Origin: Streptomyces sp. CB02058
Lineage (GTDB): Bacteria; Actinomycetota; Actinomycetes; Streptomycetales; Streptomycetaceae
Direction: 5' to 3'
Length of the DNA stretch: 64,000 bases
Assembly (NCBI RefSeq): GCF_001905505.1
Contig: NZ_LIPG01000004.1
Location: 248,001-312,000, forward strand
Part shown: in pieces, positions 53,038 to 63,199 of the stretch
How positions within the stretch are numbered: the first letter of the stretch is position 1
How the letters are laid out: each line of letters opens with the position of its first letter
The notes under the pieces: model-generated
Databases searched by the model: none
The model's input: only the letters and a program-made list of their open reading frames with translations
Told to the model about the DNA's origin: nothing
Made by a program: the position numbers and the translations under genes

Positions 53038-54189
53038 TCAGACCGCCGTGCAGACGGTCCCGTTGAGGGTGAACCGCGTGGCCTTGGCGTACGTGCCGGA
53101 GTAGGCGCCCTGGAAGCCGAAGGACTGGCTGCCGCCGGGCTCGATCCGTCCGTTGAACGCGGCGTTGACGGCCCGTACGGTTCCGGAGGACGGGGTGAGC
53201 GTCGCGTTCCACGCCTGGGTGACCGTCTGACCCGTCGGCAGGGTGAAGCCGAGCTCCCAGCCGTCGACCGCGGTGCTGCCGGTGTTGGTGACCTTGACCT
53301 CGGCGGTGAAGCCGCCGGTCCATGAGTTCGCCGTGTAGCTCACCCGGCAGGCGGCGGGCTCGGCCGGCTCCCCGGGCTCCTCCGGCTCACCCGGGCCGCC
53401 GGTGCCGCCGCCCAGCTCGACGGTCGAGGAGAACGAGCCGAGCCCGAGGCCGGCACCGCCCTGCCACGGCTCGAACCCTGCCTGGACGCTGGTGAGGTAC
53501 CAGGAGTTCTGCGCCATGCCCCGGGCGACGGTCGCGTCCACGAAGTCCATGACGTCGAAGCTCCAGCTCGCGATCGCGGACGGGGCCACGAACGAGATCA
53601 CGTCATTGCCGCCGTTGTTGCCCGTCCACACCTCCCAGCCGCGCCCGGCGACGGTGGCGGTCCCGGTCTGCGAGCCCACCGGCTGGACGGGGCCCACCCG
53701 GTTGAACCAGATCATGATCTCGGTGCGGTTCACGCCGTCCTTGCGCGGCGTGGGGTCGAGCCAGATGTCGTAGGCCGCGTCGTAGACGGCGTTGTCGACG
53801 TACCGGTAGCTGACGCTGGTCGGCGCGCTGCTGATCGTGCTCAGCTGCGCCGGGAGCTTCGTGCCGGGTGAGCAGTTCGTGTAGTGGCAGCCGTTGAAGA
53901 CGGAGGGATACGACTTGGGTGCCCCGTTCGTGGGCACCGAGCCGTCAGCCCTGGTGACGTCGAAGCCGGTCGCCGTGACGTTGACGCACTGTTCGGCGGA
54001 GGTGCCCCAGCGGTTGTTCTGCACCACGTACTGGCCCTGGATGACGGTCGTGCCGTACTGCTCGCAGATCAGGGTGTCGGCGTGCGCGGGTGCGGCGGCC
54101 GTGGCGAGGGCCGCGCACGAGGCCACGGCCACGAACAGGGCGGCGGCCTTGGTGCGGATGGACCGCAATAGGCGGACGGGGCTCTTCAT
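53038..54189 (-). CDS. Secreted GH12 endo-1,4-beta-glucanase with CBM2
   Basis: 383 residues. Signal peptide (about 1-37, ending APAHA), GH12 catalytic domain (about 38-255) with active-site glutamates in GVNRTEIMIWFN near 155 and probably in the later SVQAGFEPWQGG region, a Gly/Glu/Pro linker (GGPGEPEEPGEPAEP), and a C-terminal family-2 cellulose-binding module (CRVSYTANSWTGGF…) ending in NGTVCTAV with the usual paired Cys. Degrades cellulose outside the cell. ATG 54189 follows GAAGGGA. A perfect CebR box lies 54 nt upstream, so cellobiose-inducible control is expected. Confidence 0.93.
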   Translation of the reverse strand: MKSPVRLLRSIRTKAAALFVAVASCAALATAAAPAHADTLICEQYGTTVIQGQYVVQNNRWGTSAEQCVNVTATGFDVTRADGSVPTNGAPKSYPSVFNGCHYTNCSPGTKLPAQLSTISSAPTSVSYRYVDNAVYDAAYDIWLDPTPRKDGVNRTEIMIWFNRVGPVQPVGSQTGTATVAGRGWEVWTGNNGGNDVISFVAPSAIASWSFDVMDFVDATVARGMAQNSWYLTSVQAGFEPWQGGAGLGLGSFSSTVELGGGTGGPGEPEEPGEPAEPAACRVSYTANSWTGGFTAEVKVTNTGSTAVDGWELGFTLPTGQTVTQAWNATLTPSSGTVRAVNAAFNGRIEPGGSQSFGFQGAYSGTYAKATRFTLNGTVCTAV

Positions 54190-54242
54190 GATGTCCCTTC
54201 GGTAGAGCCGGGGTGCCCGTGAGGACACCCCGGCAGGGAAAC

Positions 54243-54256
54243 TGGGAGCGCTCCCA
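54243..54256. promoter_or_regulatory. CebR operator upstream of the GH12 gene
   Basis: TGGGAGCGCTCCCA, a perfect 14-bp palindrome identical to the known CebR binding consensus of Streptomyces. CebR represses cellulolytic genes until cellobiose or cellotriose releases it. Confidence 0.9.
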
Positions 54257-54360
54257 CTCCGTTCCAGCGTGGAACCTATGGGGCTGGCGGGAACCGGCGC
54301 AAGGCTCAGTCCGCACCAAATGCCAACACACGCCCGGCCCTTGGCCACCACAACGGAACA

Positions 54361-54396
54361 CCGCACGGCTCCCGGACGGGTCCGGGGGCCGTGCGG
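54361..54396. terminator. Hairpin terminator downstream of the phosphodiester-glycosidase gene
   Basis: CCGCACGGCTCCCGGAC pairs with GTCCGGGGGCCGTGCGG (54380-54396) over 17 bp with one T-G wobble and a 2-nt gap. It follows the minus-strand stop at 54419 and so insulates the CebR-controlled gene below. Confidence 0.75.
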
Positions 54397-54418
54397 CGGT
54401 GGGTGCGGCCGGGGCGTG

Positions 54419-57400
54419 TCAGGCGGCGGGCTCCACCGCCCCTGCCGCGATCGCGATGCGCACCTGCCGGGTGGTTCCGTTGACGGTCACCGCGAGGGTG
54501 ATGGTGCCCGGCCGGAGCGCGGTCAGCGTGCCCGTGGCCGGGTCCAACGTCGCGATGTGCCGCCCACGGGCGTCGTCCGCGTCCGAGACGCGCACGTTCG
54601 GGGAGCCGGTCCAGTCCGCGCTGAGCGGGAAGGCGACGGGTACCTTCCGCGCCCCCTGGGTGACGCTCGCGGCGACCCTCGTACGCTCCCCCGCGACGAG
54701 CTCGGCGGGCGCGTCCAGGGACAGCGCGTCGACATGGGCGCGGGTCTGGGCGGAGACCCAGTCGGGGCCGCCCCGCCACGGCTGCCGGCGCGCCGCGGCC
54801 TGTTCACCGGACGACACGCGGTCGGCGCCGACGAGGGTCCAGCCGGTGAAGCCCCCCTCGTCGGCGGGACCCGCCGGGGCCTTGCCGGAGTTCCCGTTGA
54901 CCAGATACGGGACACCGTCGACGTGCGAGGCGTGGAAGACGCCCACGTGGCTGCCGATGAGGGCCGCGCCCTTGCCCGTCGTGCGGCGGAAGCCGGCGAG
55001 CCACTGTTCGACGAGGGCGGCTTCCTTGCGGTCGCTCAGCTGGCTGCCCTTCTGCGCGGTCGGGTCGCGCGGCGGCACGTGTTCGATCAGCATCACAGAG
55101 CTGACGGACCGGTCCTCCGCCGCCGCGTCCAGCTGGGCGCGGAGCTGCTCGATCTGTGCGAATCCTCCACCGCGCAGGCTGAGGCTCGAGGTGTCGAGGG
55201 TGAGGAAGCGGGTGCCCCGGTGGTCGAACGCGCGCTGGGCCGGACCGAACTGGGCGACGAAGTTGTCGATCTTCCCGCCCATCACCTCGTGGTTCCCCGG
55301 CACGTAGTACCAGGGAAGCGCGTCCCCGAGTTCCTCCTCCAGGATCCGCCGGGCGAAGGCGAGGTCGGCCGGCGACCCCTCGTCGACGAGGTCTCCGTTG
55401 ACGACCAGGAAGTCGGGCCGGGCCGCCTTGATCTCGCGCAGGGTGCGGCGGGCCTGCTGGACGATGGCGCTGTCCGGGTCGCGTGCGACGAACTGGGCGT
55501 CGGACATCACCGCGAACTGCCAGTCCCTGCCCTCGGTCGTGGCGGCGGAGTCGATCAACGGGTCGGCGGGTACGGCCTGTTCGGGAAGCTCGACGGTCGG
55601 CGGGACCTGGGCCGTCAGGTCGTCGACGACGATCTCGCCGGTGTACTGCCGGGCCGCTGCCGTCTCGGCGAGGTAGAAGCGGTGCACGGACAGCGGCATC
55701 GCCACGCCCGGCGGCACCGCGAAGGTGACCTGCCGCCAGCCGGTCCAGGTGATGTAGGGACCGCGCAGCAGCTGGTCGGAGCCCGCCGCGTCCTTCAGAT
55801 GGAGGGTCGGCCAGGCGCCGTTGCCGTCGCCCTTGATCCAGAGGGTGTACGCCTGCGGCTGGCCCGGCACGGCGACCGGCTGCGGCGGGGCGGCGTAGGC
55901 GGCCCTCGTCGCCGTCGAGCGGGTGAAGTCGTAGGTGAGCCGGAGGCCCGTGCCGGTGTGCCCCTCGGGTGTCGCGCCGAGGGAACCGTCGGCGCGGGCC
56001 TGGCTGAACTTCCAGGATCCGGCGTCCTCGAAGTCCGACACCGCCTGCTCGCTGAGCCCGACGCTCACCGCGAGGGTGGTGCTGACGCCCGCCACGGTGG
56101 CTGTGATCCGTCCCGCTCCGGTGCCGGTACGGGACCGTACGGTGAAGGACCCCTGGCCGTCGTCCTCGACGGAGAACAGCGCCCGGTCGTAGTCGAGGGT
56201 GAGGTCGGCGGGCTCGACGGGAGCACTCGTGCCGTGGGCGTCGAGGCCGACGATGCCGAAGGAGCCGGTGGCGTCCCCGTCCGCGAGCCCGACCCGCGTG
56301 GTGGTGGGCAGGATCCGGGCCAGCCGGTCCAGGACCGTGAGCGTGGTCCCGCCGTGCGCGCCCGCACGTTCCGCCTGTACGTCGGTCGTGCCGCCGCGAC
56401 GCGCGGTGAACGTGCCCTGCCGGTCGACGCTGCCGATCGCCGGGCTGACGGCACGCCAGTGCGGTGTGCCCGCCGCTGGGCCGTACGTCTCGTCGTATCC
56501 CGCGGCGGTGAGCCTGCGGGTCAGGCCGGGGAACACCCGCTCGGGATGGCCTCCGGTGACCGGGCCGTCGCCGGGGGCGGCACCGGCCGGGGTACGCGTC
56601 CCCACCCAGAACCCTTCGAGACGGCCGCTGCCGTCGGGGGCGGTCAGGGCGAGGCCGTTGGGCACGGTGCGCTCGCTGCCGTCCGACGGGCTGTTCTCGA
56701 CCTGGAGCTCGTCGCTGCCCGGCTCACGGGCCACGAGCGTCGAGGAGCCGCCGCCGTCGAGGTTCAGCGCGCTGTACGAGCCCGCGTGCCGCATCATCGC
56801 GCCGAGCTCGGTGAGGGTGACGCCGCCGCTGTCGGCCTGCCGGCCGTCGACGGTGACGACCTGCATGGTCCGGCCGTCCTTGGAGAAGCCGACGGCCGTG
56901 CGGGGCGCGGCGGTGTTGTTGCCCTCGCCGTCGTGGTTCTGGGCCACACCGTCGACGACGAGCAGTTCCCTGCCCCCGACAGCGGTACGCGGGACGGCTC
57001 CGCCGTCGGTGCGCGCGCTGTATGCGACGGAGACCGGGTCGCCCGGCGCCAGCGCGCCCAGCAGAGCGGCCCCGGCCTCCCGGCCGACGAGGACCACGGT
57101 GTCCTCGGGCACGGGCCCGGTGCCCGGTGTCCCGGACACGGAGACGACCTCGCCGTCACGGACGGCCACTTCGGCGACGGGCAGCGCGGCGTCGACGGTC
57201 AGGGCGCGGTCGGCGCTCCCCCAGGCCGAGGTGTAGGCGCCGACACCGCCGGCCGGTACGTTCGCCGCGTTGTAGGCGGCCAGCGGGTGTTCACCCGAGG
57301 GGAGGGTCAGCGTGCCCTCGAAGTACAGCTCCAGGACGCGGCCCGCGTTCTCCGGACCGATCCCGACCGCGCGGTTGGCGCCCGCGGCCGGGGAGTGGAC

Positions 57401-57910
57401 CGTACGGCCGTCCCGGACTCCGGGGCCCTGGGGCGCTCCGGTCTGGTTGATGTCGAAGAAGTCCGCGTTGATCGCCGCGACGGTACGGCGGCCCTTCCCC
57501 GGGTCGTGCCCGGCGGCGAGCTCGGAGACCGTGTGCCGGTCCGAGACCTTGCCCGACGACAGGTAGTCGGCGCGCACCTCGCTGCCGTCCAGATCGACCG
57601 AGAGGGTGTCTACCCGCAGCCACTTGTCGGATTCCAGCCGGTCGTACGAGCTCAGGCTGACGCCGGGTGCGAGGGGGCGGGTGGCGCGGGCGGTCTCGAT
57701 GCCGTCGCCGTCCAGGACGGACGCCGCCTCGCCCGACGGGGCGCTCGGCGCCGGCGGGGCGACGGGTCTGAGGCTCTCGGCGCTGGTGTGCGGACGGGGG
57801 TCCGGAGTCGTGTCGGCCGCCGCGGGTACGACGGACCCGGCCGCCGCCACCGCCACGGTCGCCAGCAGCACGAGGGGTGGCAGGGTGCTGCGGAAGGTGC
57901 CAAGGCCCAC
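54419..57910 (-). CDS. Giant secreted phosphodiester glycosidase / metallophosphoesterase
   Basis: 1163 residues. Signal peptide (about 1-31), then a phosphodiester glycosidase (NAGPA-type) domain (about 75-430): NADFFDINQTGAPQGPGV and SALNLDGGGSSTLVA are its hallmark strands. Next come an Ig-like module (about 455-625), a carbohydrate-binding-like jelly roll (about 640-770) and a calcineurin-type metallophosphoesterase (about 795-1040) with MSDAQF, NGDLVDEG, PGNHEVMGG and a late SHVGVFHAS. The first metal motif is DxQ instead of DxH. A C-terminal Ig-like domain ends it. It probably acts on phosphodiester-linked glycans or teichoic-acid-like polymers. GTG 57910 follows AGGAGG. Confidence 0.87.
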   Translation of the reverse strand: MGLGTFRSTLPPLVLLATVAVAAAGSVVPAAADTTPDPRPHTSAESLRPVAPPAPSAPSGEAASVLDGDGIETARATRPLAPGVSLSSYDRLESDKWLRVDTLSVDLDGSEVRADYLSSGKVSDRHTVSELAAGHDPGKGRRTVAAINADFFDINQTGAPQGPGVRDGRTVHSPAAGANRAVGIGPENAGRVLELYFEGTLTLPSGEHPLAAYNAANVPAGGVGAYTSAWGSADRALTVDAALPVAEVAVRDGEVVSVSGTPGTGPVPEDTVVLVGREAGAALLGALAPGDPVSVAYSARTDGGAVPRTAVGGRELLVVDGVAQNHDGEGNNTAAPRTAVGFSKDGRTMQVVTVDGRQADSGGVTLTELGAMMRHAGSYSALNLDGGGSSTLVAREPGSDELQVENSPSDGSERTVPNGLALTAPDGSGRLEGFWVGTRTPAGAAPGDGPVTGGHPERVFPGLTRRLTAAGYDETYGPAAGTPHWRAVSPAIGSVDRQGTFTARRGGTTDVQAERAGAHGGTTLTVLDRLARILPTTTRVGLADGDATGSFGIVGLDAHGTSAPVEPADLTLDYDRALFSVEDDGQGSFTVRSRTGTGAGRITATVAGVSTTLAVSVGLSEQAVSDFEDAGSWKFSQARADGSLGATPEGHTGTGLRLTYDFTRSTATRAAYAAPPQPVAVPGQPQAYTLWIKGDGNGAWPTLHLKDAAGSDQLLRGPYITWTGWRQVTFAVPPGVAMPLSVHRFYLAETAAARQYTGEIVVDDLTAQVPPTVELPEQAVPADPLIDSAATTEGRDWQFAVMSDAQFVARDPDSAIVQQARRTLREIKAARPDFLVVNGDLVDEGSPADLAFARRILEEELGDALPWYYVPGNHEVMGGKIDNFVAQFGPAQRAFDHRGTRFLTLDTSSLSLRGGGFAQIEQLRAQLDAAAEDRSVSSVMLIEHVPPRDPTAQKGSQLSDRKEAALVEQWLAGFRRTTGKGAALIGSHVGVFHASHVDGVPYLVNGNSGKAPAGPADEGGFTGWTLVGADRVSSGEQAAARRQPWRGGPDWVSAQTRAHVDALSLDAPAELVAGERTRVAASVTQGARKVPVAFPLSADWTGSPNVRVSDADDARGRHIATLDPATGTLTALRPGTITLAVTVNGTTRQVRIAIAAGAVEPAA

Positions 57911-58563
57911 AAATCCTCCTGGTGCGGAGCGGATTGCACGCGATTCACGCTGTCGGCGGTCAGCATGACCGGACACGGTGGGTCGCACCAGAGGACAACG
58001 GGGACATCAGGAGAAACAGTGTGCGGCGAAGGAGTGACCCGCGGCGGCCCGGACCGGTGGCCTTCGCGCGGGCCGGGCCGCACACTTGACGACATGTCGG
58101 CAGTCAAGCGCAGCGCGGGAATTCTGCTCTTCCGGATCGCCGCCCGCGCGGACGGCGGCCGGGACACCGAGGTGTTGATCGGCCACATGGGCGGGCCGTT
58201 GTGGGCCCACCGTGAGACGGCCGCCTGGTCCGTCCCCAAGGGGGAGCAGGACCCGGGCGAGGAGCCGTCCGCCACCGCCCGGCGGGAGTTCGAGGAGGAG
58301 CTCGGGCTCGCCCTGCCGGACGGTGCGTGGGTGCCGCTCGGCGAGGCACGGCAGTCGGGCGGCAAGATCGTGACCGTATGGGCCGTGGAGGCCTCGCTCG
58401 ACCCCGCCGAGGCGGTTCCCGGCACCTTCACCATGGAGTGGCCGAGGGGGTCCGGGGTGCGGCAGGAGTTCCCGGAGATGGACCGGTTCGCCTGGTGCAC
58501 CCCGGACGAGGCCCTCGAACGGCTGGTCACGGGCCAGCGGGTCTTCGTCGAGCGCCTGCTCGC

Positions 58564-60261
<1,698 letters not shown>

Positions 60262-60436
60262 AGATGCTTTTCCCTGAGGTGACGGGCCCTCGGCGGCACG
60301 CACGTCGTCGTCGCGGACGGAAGCGCGCTGGGGGGCCGACGTGTCGTCGGACAGCGGAAGGGACTGCGTCGCGCGGTGTGGCCCTTGGCGTCACACGGCG
60401 ACGGCCGCCGTCACGCGGCGGCGTCCTGGCCGGAAC
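60262..60436 (-). promoter_or_regulatory. Structured leader between uORF and ABC-F gene (putative attenuator)
   Basis: About 175 nt of transcribed, non-coding leader. It contains a GCCGCC/GGCGGC hairpin (60404-60422) 14 nt beyond the uORF stop, a GTGTG/CACAC stem (60376-60380 with 60392-60396), and a CCGAC/GTCGG hairpin (60336-60350). The arrangement of tiny ORF, then stem-loops, then resistance-type gene is that of ribosome-mediated attenuation. Exact alternative structures were not computed. Confidence 0.5.
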
Positions 60437-60463
60437 TCAGAGAAAGAAGTACAAGGTACCCAT
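60437..60463 (-). CDS. Putative regulatory leader peptide MGTLYFFL of the ABC-F gene
   Basis: An 8-codon ORF: ATG GGT ACC TTG TAC TTC TTT CTC TGA. An in-frame ATG 9 nt earlier (60472) would give MSAMGTLYFFL, but the -10-like TAACAT (60471-60476) places the transcription start at or next to the internal ATG, giving a leaderless uORF. The hydrophobic/aromatic LYFFL ending is plausible for drug-dependent stalling. It has unusually T-rich, low-GC codons for this genome, which supports selection on the peptide. No Shine-Dalgarno. Confidence 0.5.
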   Translation of the reverse strand: MGTLYFFL

Positions 60464-60470
60464 GGCGCTC

Positions 60471-60476
60471 ATGTTA
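60471..60476 (-). promoter_or_regulatory. -10 element for the ABC-F leader transcript
   Basis: TAACAT (TANNNT) followed by 7 nt and the uORF ATG at 60463. The -35 is not convincing. Confidence 0.4.
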
Positions 60477-60554
60477 CCCGTCCGGCGGGCGGGCCACGGT
60501 GGATTTTCCCGCCCACCGGGACCATGGCCGCGCCGACGGCCCGTCAGGCGGCAC

Positions 60555-60591
60555 GGCGGGCGGAGCCGGCCGGGCACCGGCTCCGCCCGCC
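60555..60591. terminator. GC hairpin between the GH6 gene and the ABC-F promoter
   Basis: 15-bp stem GGCGGGCGGAGCCGG with CCGGCTCCGCCCGCC (60577-60591), 7-nt loop. With the hairpin at 60621-60646 it forms a double terminator for the GH6 gene, isolating the ABC-F promoter. Confidence 0.75.
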
Positions 60592-60620
60592 CCTGAACAC
60601 TCGGCATCCGAACCCACGCG

Positions 60621-60646
60621 GGCCCGGTGCCTGTGCGCACCGGGCC
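60621..60646. terminator. First terminator hairpin after the GH6 gene
   Basis: GGCCCGGTGC (60621-60630) pairs with GCACCGGGCC (60637-60646), loop 6 nt; 11 nt past the minus-strand stop at 60658. Confidence 0.8.
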
Positions 60647-60657
60647 GGCGGGCCTCG

Positions 60658-61863
60658 TCAGAGCAGGGGCGGCTGGGCGAACCTGACCAGCTCGAGTGCC
60701 TGCTGGGGGAACCACGCTCCGGCGGCGGGGTCCACGGTGCCGCGCTCCGGGTCCTCGGGACCCTCCGTGCCGCGCAGGCAGAGTCCGTCCGACTCCCCCG
60801 GGATCTTGATCCACAGCCGGGCGTCGTGGAGCGGGTCGCCCGTGCTGGTGGTGGGCCGGGCGCCCAGGCCCCGGTCCGGCGGGTTGCACCATTCCTGCGC
60901 GTCGGTGTACTTCCCTGCGGGTGCCGTCCAGGTGCCCAGGCCGTTGCGGCTGGAGTCGGTGACGAAGTGCTTCATCCGGGCGGGGTCGGTGTCGACGTTG
61001 GCGTCCAGCCAGGCCTGGGCGTCGGCCCGGGGCCACCACTGGTTGGGGCACTCGGCGCTGTCGCCGCCCTTGTCGACGTAGGCCAGGCAGGACGAGATCA
61101 GAGTGCCGTACCAGGAGTTGGCGTCCTCCGTGTGGTAGTTGGAGGCGTTGGTGTAGACGCCGGTGGCCCGCTCCACTCCGCCCTTCAGCAGGCGCGGCAC
61201 GATGCTGTTGACCGAGTGCCAGCCCTGGTGCCCCGTGTCGAGGTAGACCTTGGTCCGGGCGAGCGGTTCGAGGGTGTCGACCGCGTAGTTCACCTCGGTG
61301 TAGCGGGCGGCCGTCCTCGTGCCCTCGGCATCGTCCTGGCCGCAGTCGGCGGGAAGCAGGGCGAGCGAGTCCGGCTCCAGGACGACCATGGCCTCGTGGC
61401 CGCCTATGCCCCGGGCGACGGCGTCGATCCACTCACGGTATTCGGCGGTCGTTGAGGCCCCGCCGCCGGAGTAGTTGGCGCAGTCCCGGCCGGGGACGTT
61501 GTAGAGGGCGAAGACCGGGACGGAGCGCTGCGCCGCCGCCTCGCGGACGACCCGCTTCGCCTCCTTCTCGACGACGGCGGGACTCTGGTCCCCGTACCAG
61601 ACGGCGTGCGGGGTGCGGGCCATGGCCACGATGCCCGCGGCGTCGCGCAGCTGCCCCTTGCGTGCGAGGTCCAGGGCCTGGCTGTACGCGCCGGGGTTGG
61701 CGTCGGGCGTGTAGAGGCGGGTGCTCCGGTCGCCGGTCCGCTCCGCCGCCCCGTCGGCCCGCGCCGTGTCCGCGGGGCCGGCCGCGACCGCCTGGACGGT
61801 CATCAGCAGAGCCGCCGCACAGGCCAGCGGCAGGGCTCGTAACAGGGTCGCTCTGGTGCGCAT
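60658..61863 (-). CDS. Secreted GH6 cellulase (cellobiohydrolase/endoglucanase)
   Basis: 401 residues. Signal peptide (about 1-28, ATLLRALPLACAAALLMTV core). GH6 domain from about 45: YNVPGRDCANYSGGGAS carries the conserved region with the catalytic-assisting Asp, and MVVLEPDSLALLPADC holds the general-acid Asp. Later NGLGTWTAPAG and EWCNPPDRGLG are typical. No cellulose-binding module is fused. ATG 61863 was chosen; ATG 61875 would add four residues but lies directly on the AGAGG. Two CebR boxes lie upstream, so it is part of the same cellobiose regulon as the GH12 enzyme. Confidence 0.93.
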   Translation of the reverse strand: MRTRATLLRALPLACAAALLMTVQAVAAGPADTARADGAAERTGDRSTRLYTPDANPGAYSQALDLARKGQLRDAAGIVAMARTPHAVWYGDQSPAVVEKEAKRVVREAAAQRSVPVFALYNVPGRDCANYSGGGASTTAEYREWIDAVARGIGGHEAMVVLEPDSLALLPADCGQDDAEGTRTAARYTEVNYAVDTLEPLARTKVYLDTGHQGWHSVNSIVPRLLKGGVERATGVYTNASNYHTEDANSWYGTLISSCLAYVDKGGDSAECPNQWWPRADAQAWLDANVDTDPARMKHFVTDSSRNGLGTWTAPAGKYTDAQEWCNPPDRGLGARPTTSTGDPLHDARLWIKIPGESDGLCLRGTEGPEDPERGTVDPAAGAWFPQQALELVRFAQPPLL

Positions 61864-61895
61864 GGGTGTGTCCATCCTCTGTCGCGACGAACGTG

Positions 61896-61909
61896 CGGGA
61901 GCGCTCCCA
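61896..61909. promoter_or_regulatory. CebR operator 1 of the GH6 gene
   Basis: On the minus strand TGGGAGCGCTCCCG, with 13 of 14 bases matching the CebR consensus (12-bp perfect core). 33 nt before the start codon. Confidence 0.85.
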
Positions 61910-61919
61910 TCAGCAGCGG

Positions 61920-61933
61920 CGGGAGCGCTCCCA
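61920..61933. promoter_or_regulatory. CebR operator 2 of the GH6 gene
   Basis: Second identical box, centre-to-centre 24 bp from the first. Tandem spacing of just over two helical turns would allow two dimers on nearly the same face. Confidence 0.85.
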
Positions 61934-61978
61934 TGAGCGTTCCCGAGGGCCGTGGACGCGTCAAGAGCGGTGCGCGTG

Positions 61979-63175
61979 TTACTTCGTGGGACTGTGGGCC
62001 GCGGCGGCACCGGGGGCCGGGTCCGGGCTCCCGTTCCCGTGCGGTCTGCTGAGCACGAGTACGGCGATGTCGTCGCGCCGCACTCCCCCGGAGAACTCCT
62101 CCAGATCGCCCAGGAGCGCGTCCAGGACCTCGGGCGGCTCGCGGTCCGCCCATCCGCCGAGCCGCTGGTCGAGGGGGTAGAAGGCGCCGGTCACGTCGCG
62201 TGCCTCGGTCACCCCGTCGGTGAAGACCAGCAGCGCGGCACCGGGCGGGAAGGCGAACGACTCGCCCTCGCGCGCCTCACCGCTGAGCTCCGCCATGCCG
62301 AGGGGTACGGAGGTTCGGTGCAGGGCGATCGGGGACGCCTTGCCGTCGCACAGCAGCCGTGGTGGCAGATGGCCGCAGTTGACGGCCCGTACCCGGTCGC
62401 CGTCGTCGAAGGCCAGCAGGAGGGCGGTGACGAAGCGCTCCTCCTCCCCGTTCTCGGCGGAGAAGGCGTTGTGCCGGACGACCGCGTCCTCGACGGAGTC
62501 GGCCACGGCGGTGAGCTCCCGCTCCTTCACCGCGGCCTCACGGAAGGCACCGAGGGCGGCGAAGCCGGTGCCGATGGCGGGCAGCCCCTTGCCCTGGACG
62601 TCGCCGATGATCACCCGGGTCCCGTACGGCGACTGGACCACCTCGTAGATGTCGCCGCCGACGAAGCGGTCCTCCTCGATCGGCGCGTAGGCACCCTGGG
62701 CGAGAACCTGCCGCGTGACGATGGGGAGCGGGCGCAGGATCTGCCGCTGGAGCGCCACGGCCGCCGAGCGGAGCCTGGCCACCTCGGTGGCGTGCCGGAT
62801 GCGCGCGGCGCATGCGACGACGCCGAGGGCGCTGGCGAGGGCCGTGAAGCCGATGAGGAAGACCACGTCCCAGAACGCCCCGGTCGAGGCGATGCGGGAA
62901 CCGACGACGACCAGCGTGACCCATACCGCCACTCCGGTGGTCTGGCGGACCGTGCAGAAGACCGAGGCCAGCGCGGGCAGCACGACCAGGAGCGGGATGA
63001 GAGGCAGGTCGGAGCCGGTGAGGGCGTCCAGCAGGACGACCGCGAAGGTCAGGAGGAGCATGACGAGCGCGAGCGTCCAGGACCCGATGCGGGCGGCGCC
63101 CGCTTCCGTCTCACCCGGATCGGACCAGGGCGACACGTCGCGCGCCGCCGACGGGCGCCGGAGCCCCTTGACCAC
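61979..63175 (-). CDS. Membrane PP2C/SpoIIE-type Ser/Thr phosphatase
   Basis: 398 residues. About four to five membrane helices at residues 32-125 (WTLALVMLLLTFAVVLLDAL, LIPLLVVLPALASVF and others), then a SpoIIE/PP2C domain (about 160-380): GGDIYEVV, GDVQGKG (metal Asp), FTDGVTEA and RRDDIAVLVL at the end. Such phosphatases dephosphorylate STAS antagonists and so release sigma factors. No PAS/GAF domain; the membrane part may sense an unknown signal. GTG 63175. It is separated from GH6 by 115 bp containing the CebR boxes. Confidence 0.92.
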   Translation of the reverse strand: MVKGLRRPSAARDVSPWSDPGETEAGAARIGSWTLALVMLLLTFAVVLLDALTGSDLPLIPLLVVLPALASVFCTVRQTTGVAVWVTLVVVGSRIASTGAFWDVVFLIGFTALASALGVVACAARIRHATEVARLRSAAVALQRQILRPLPIVTRQVLAQGAYAPIEEDRFVGGDIYEVVQSPYGTRVIIGDVQGKGLPAIGTGFAALGAFREAAVKERELTAVADSVEDAVVRHNAFSAENGEEERFVTALLLAFDDGDRVRAVNCGHLPPRLLCDGKASPIALHRTSVPLGMAELSGEAREGESFAFPPGAALLVFTDGVTEARDVTGAFYPLDQRLGGWADREPPEVLDALLGDLEEFSGGVRRDDIAVLVLSRPHGNGSPDPAPGAAAAHSPTK

Positions 63176-63199
63176 GCCGCGCCTCCCGCATATCGGTCG

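Noticed and set aside
54269..58092. Plus-strand open frame running into the Nudix gene
   Set aside because: The first 1275 codons are antisense to the phosphodiester-glycosidase gene; only the part from ATG 58094 looks like protein (Nudix box).
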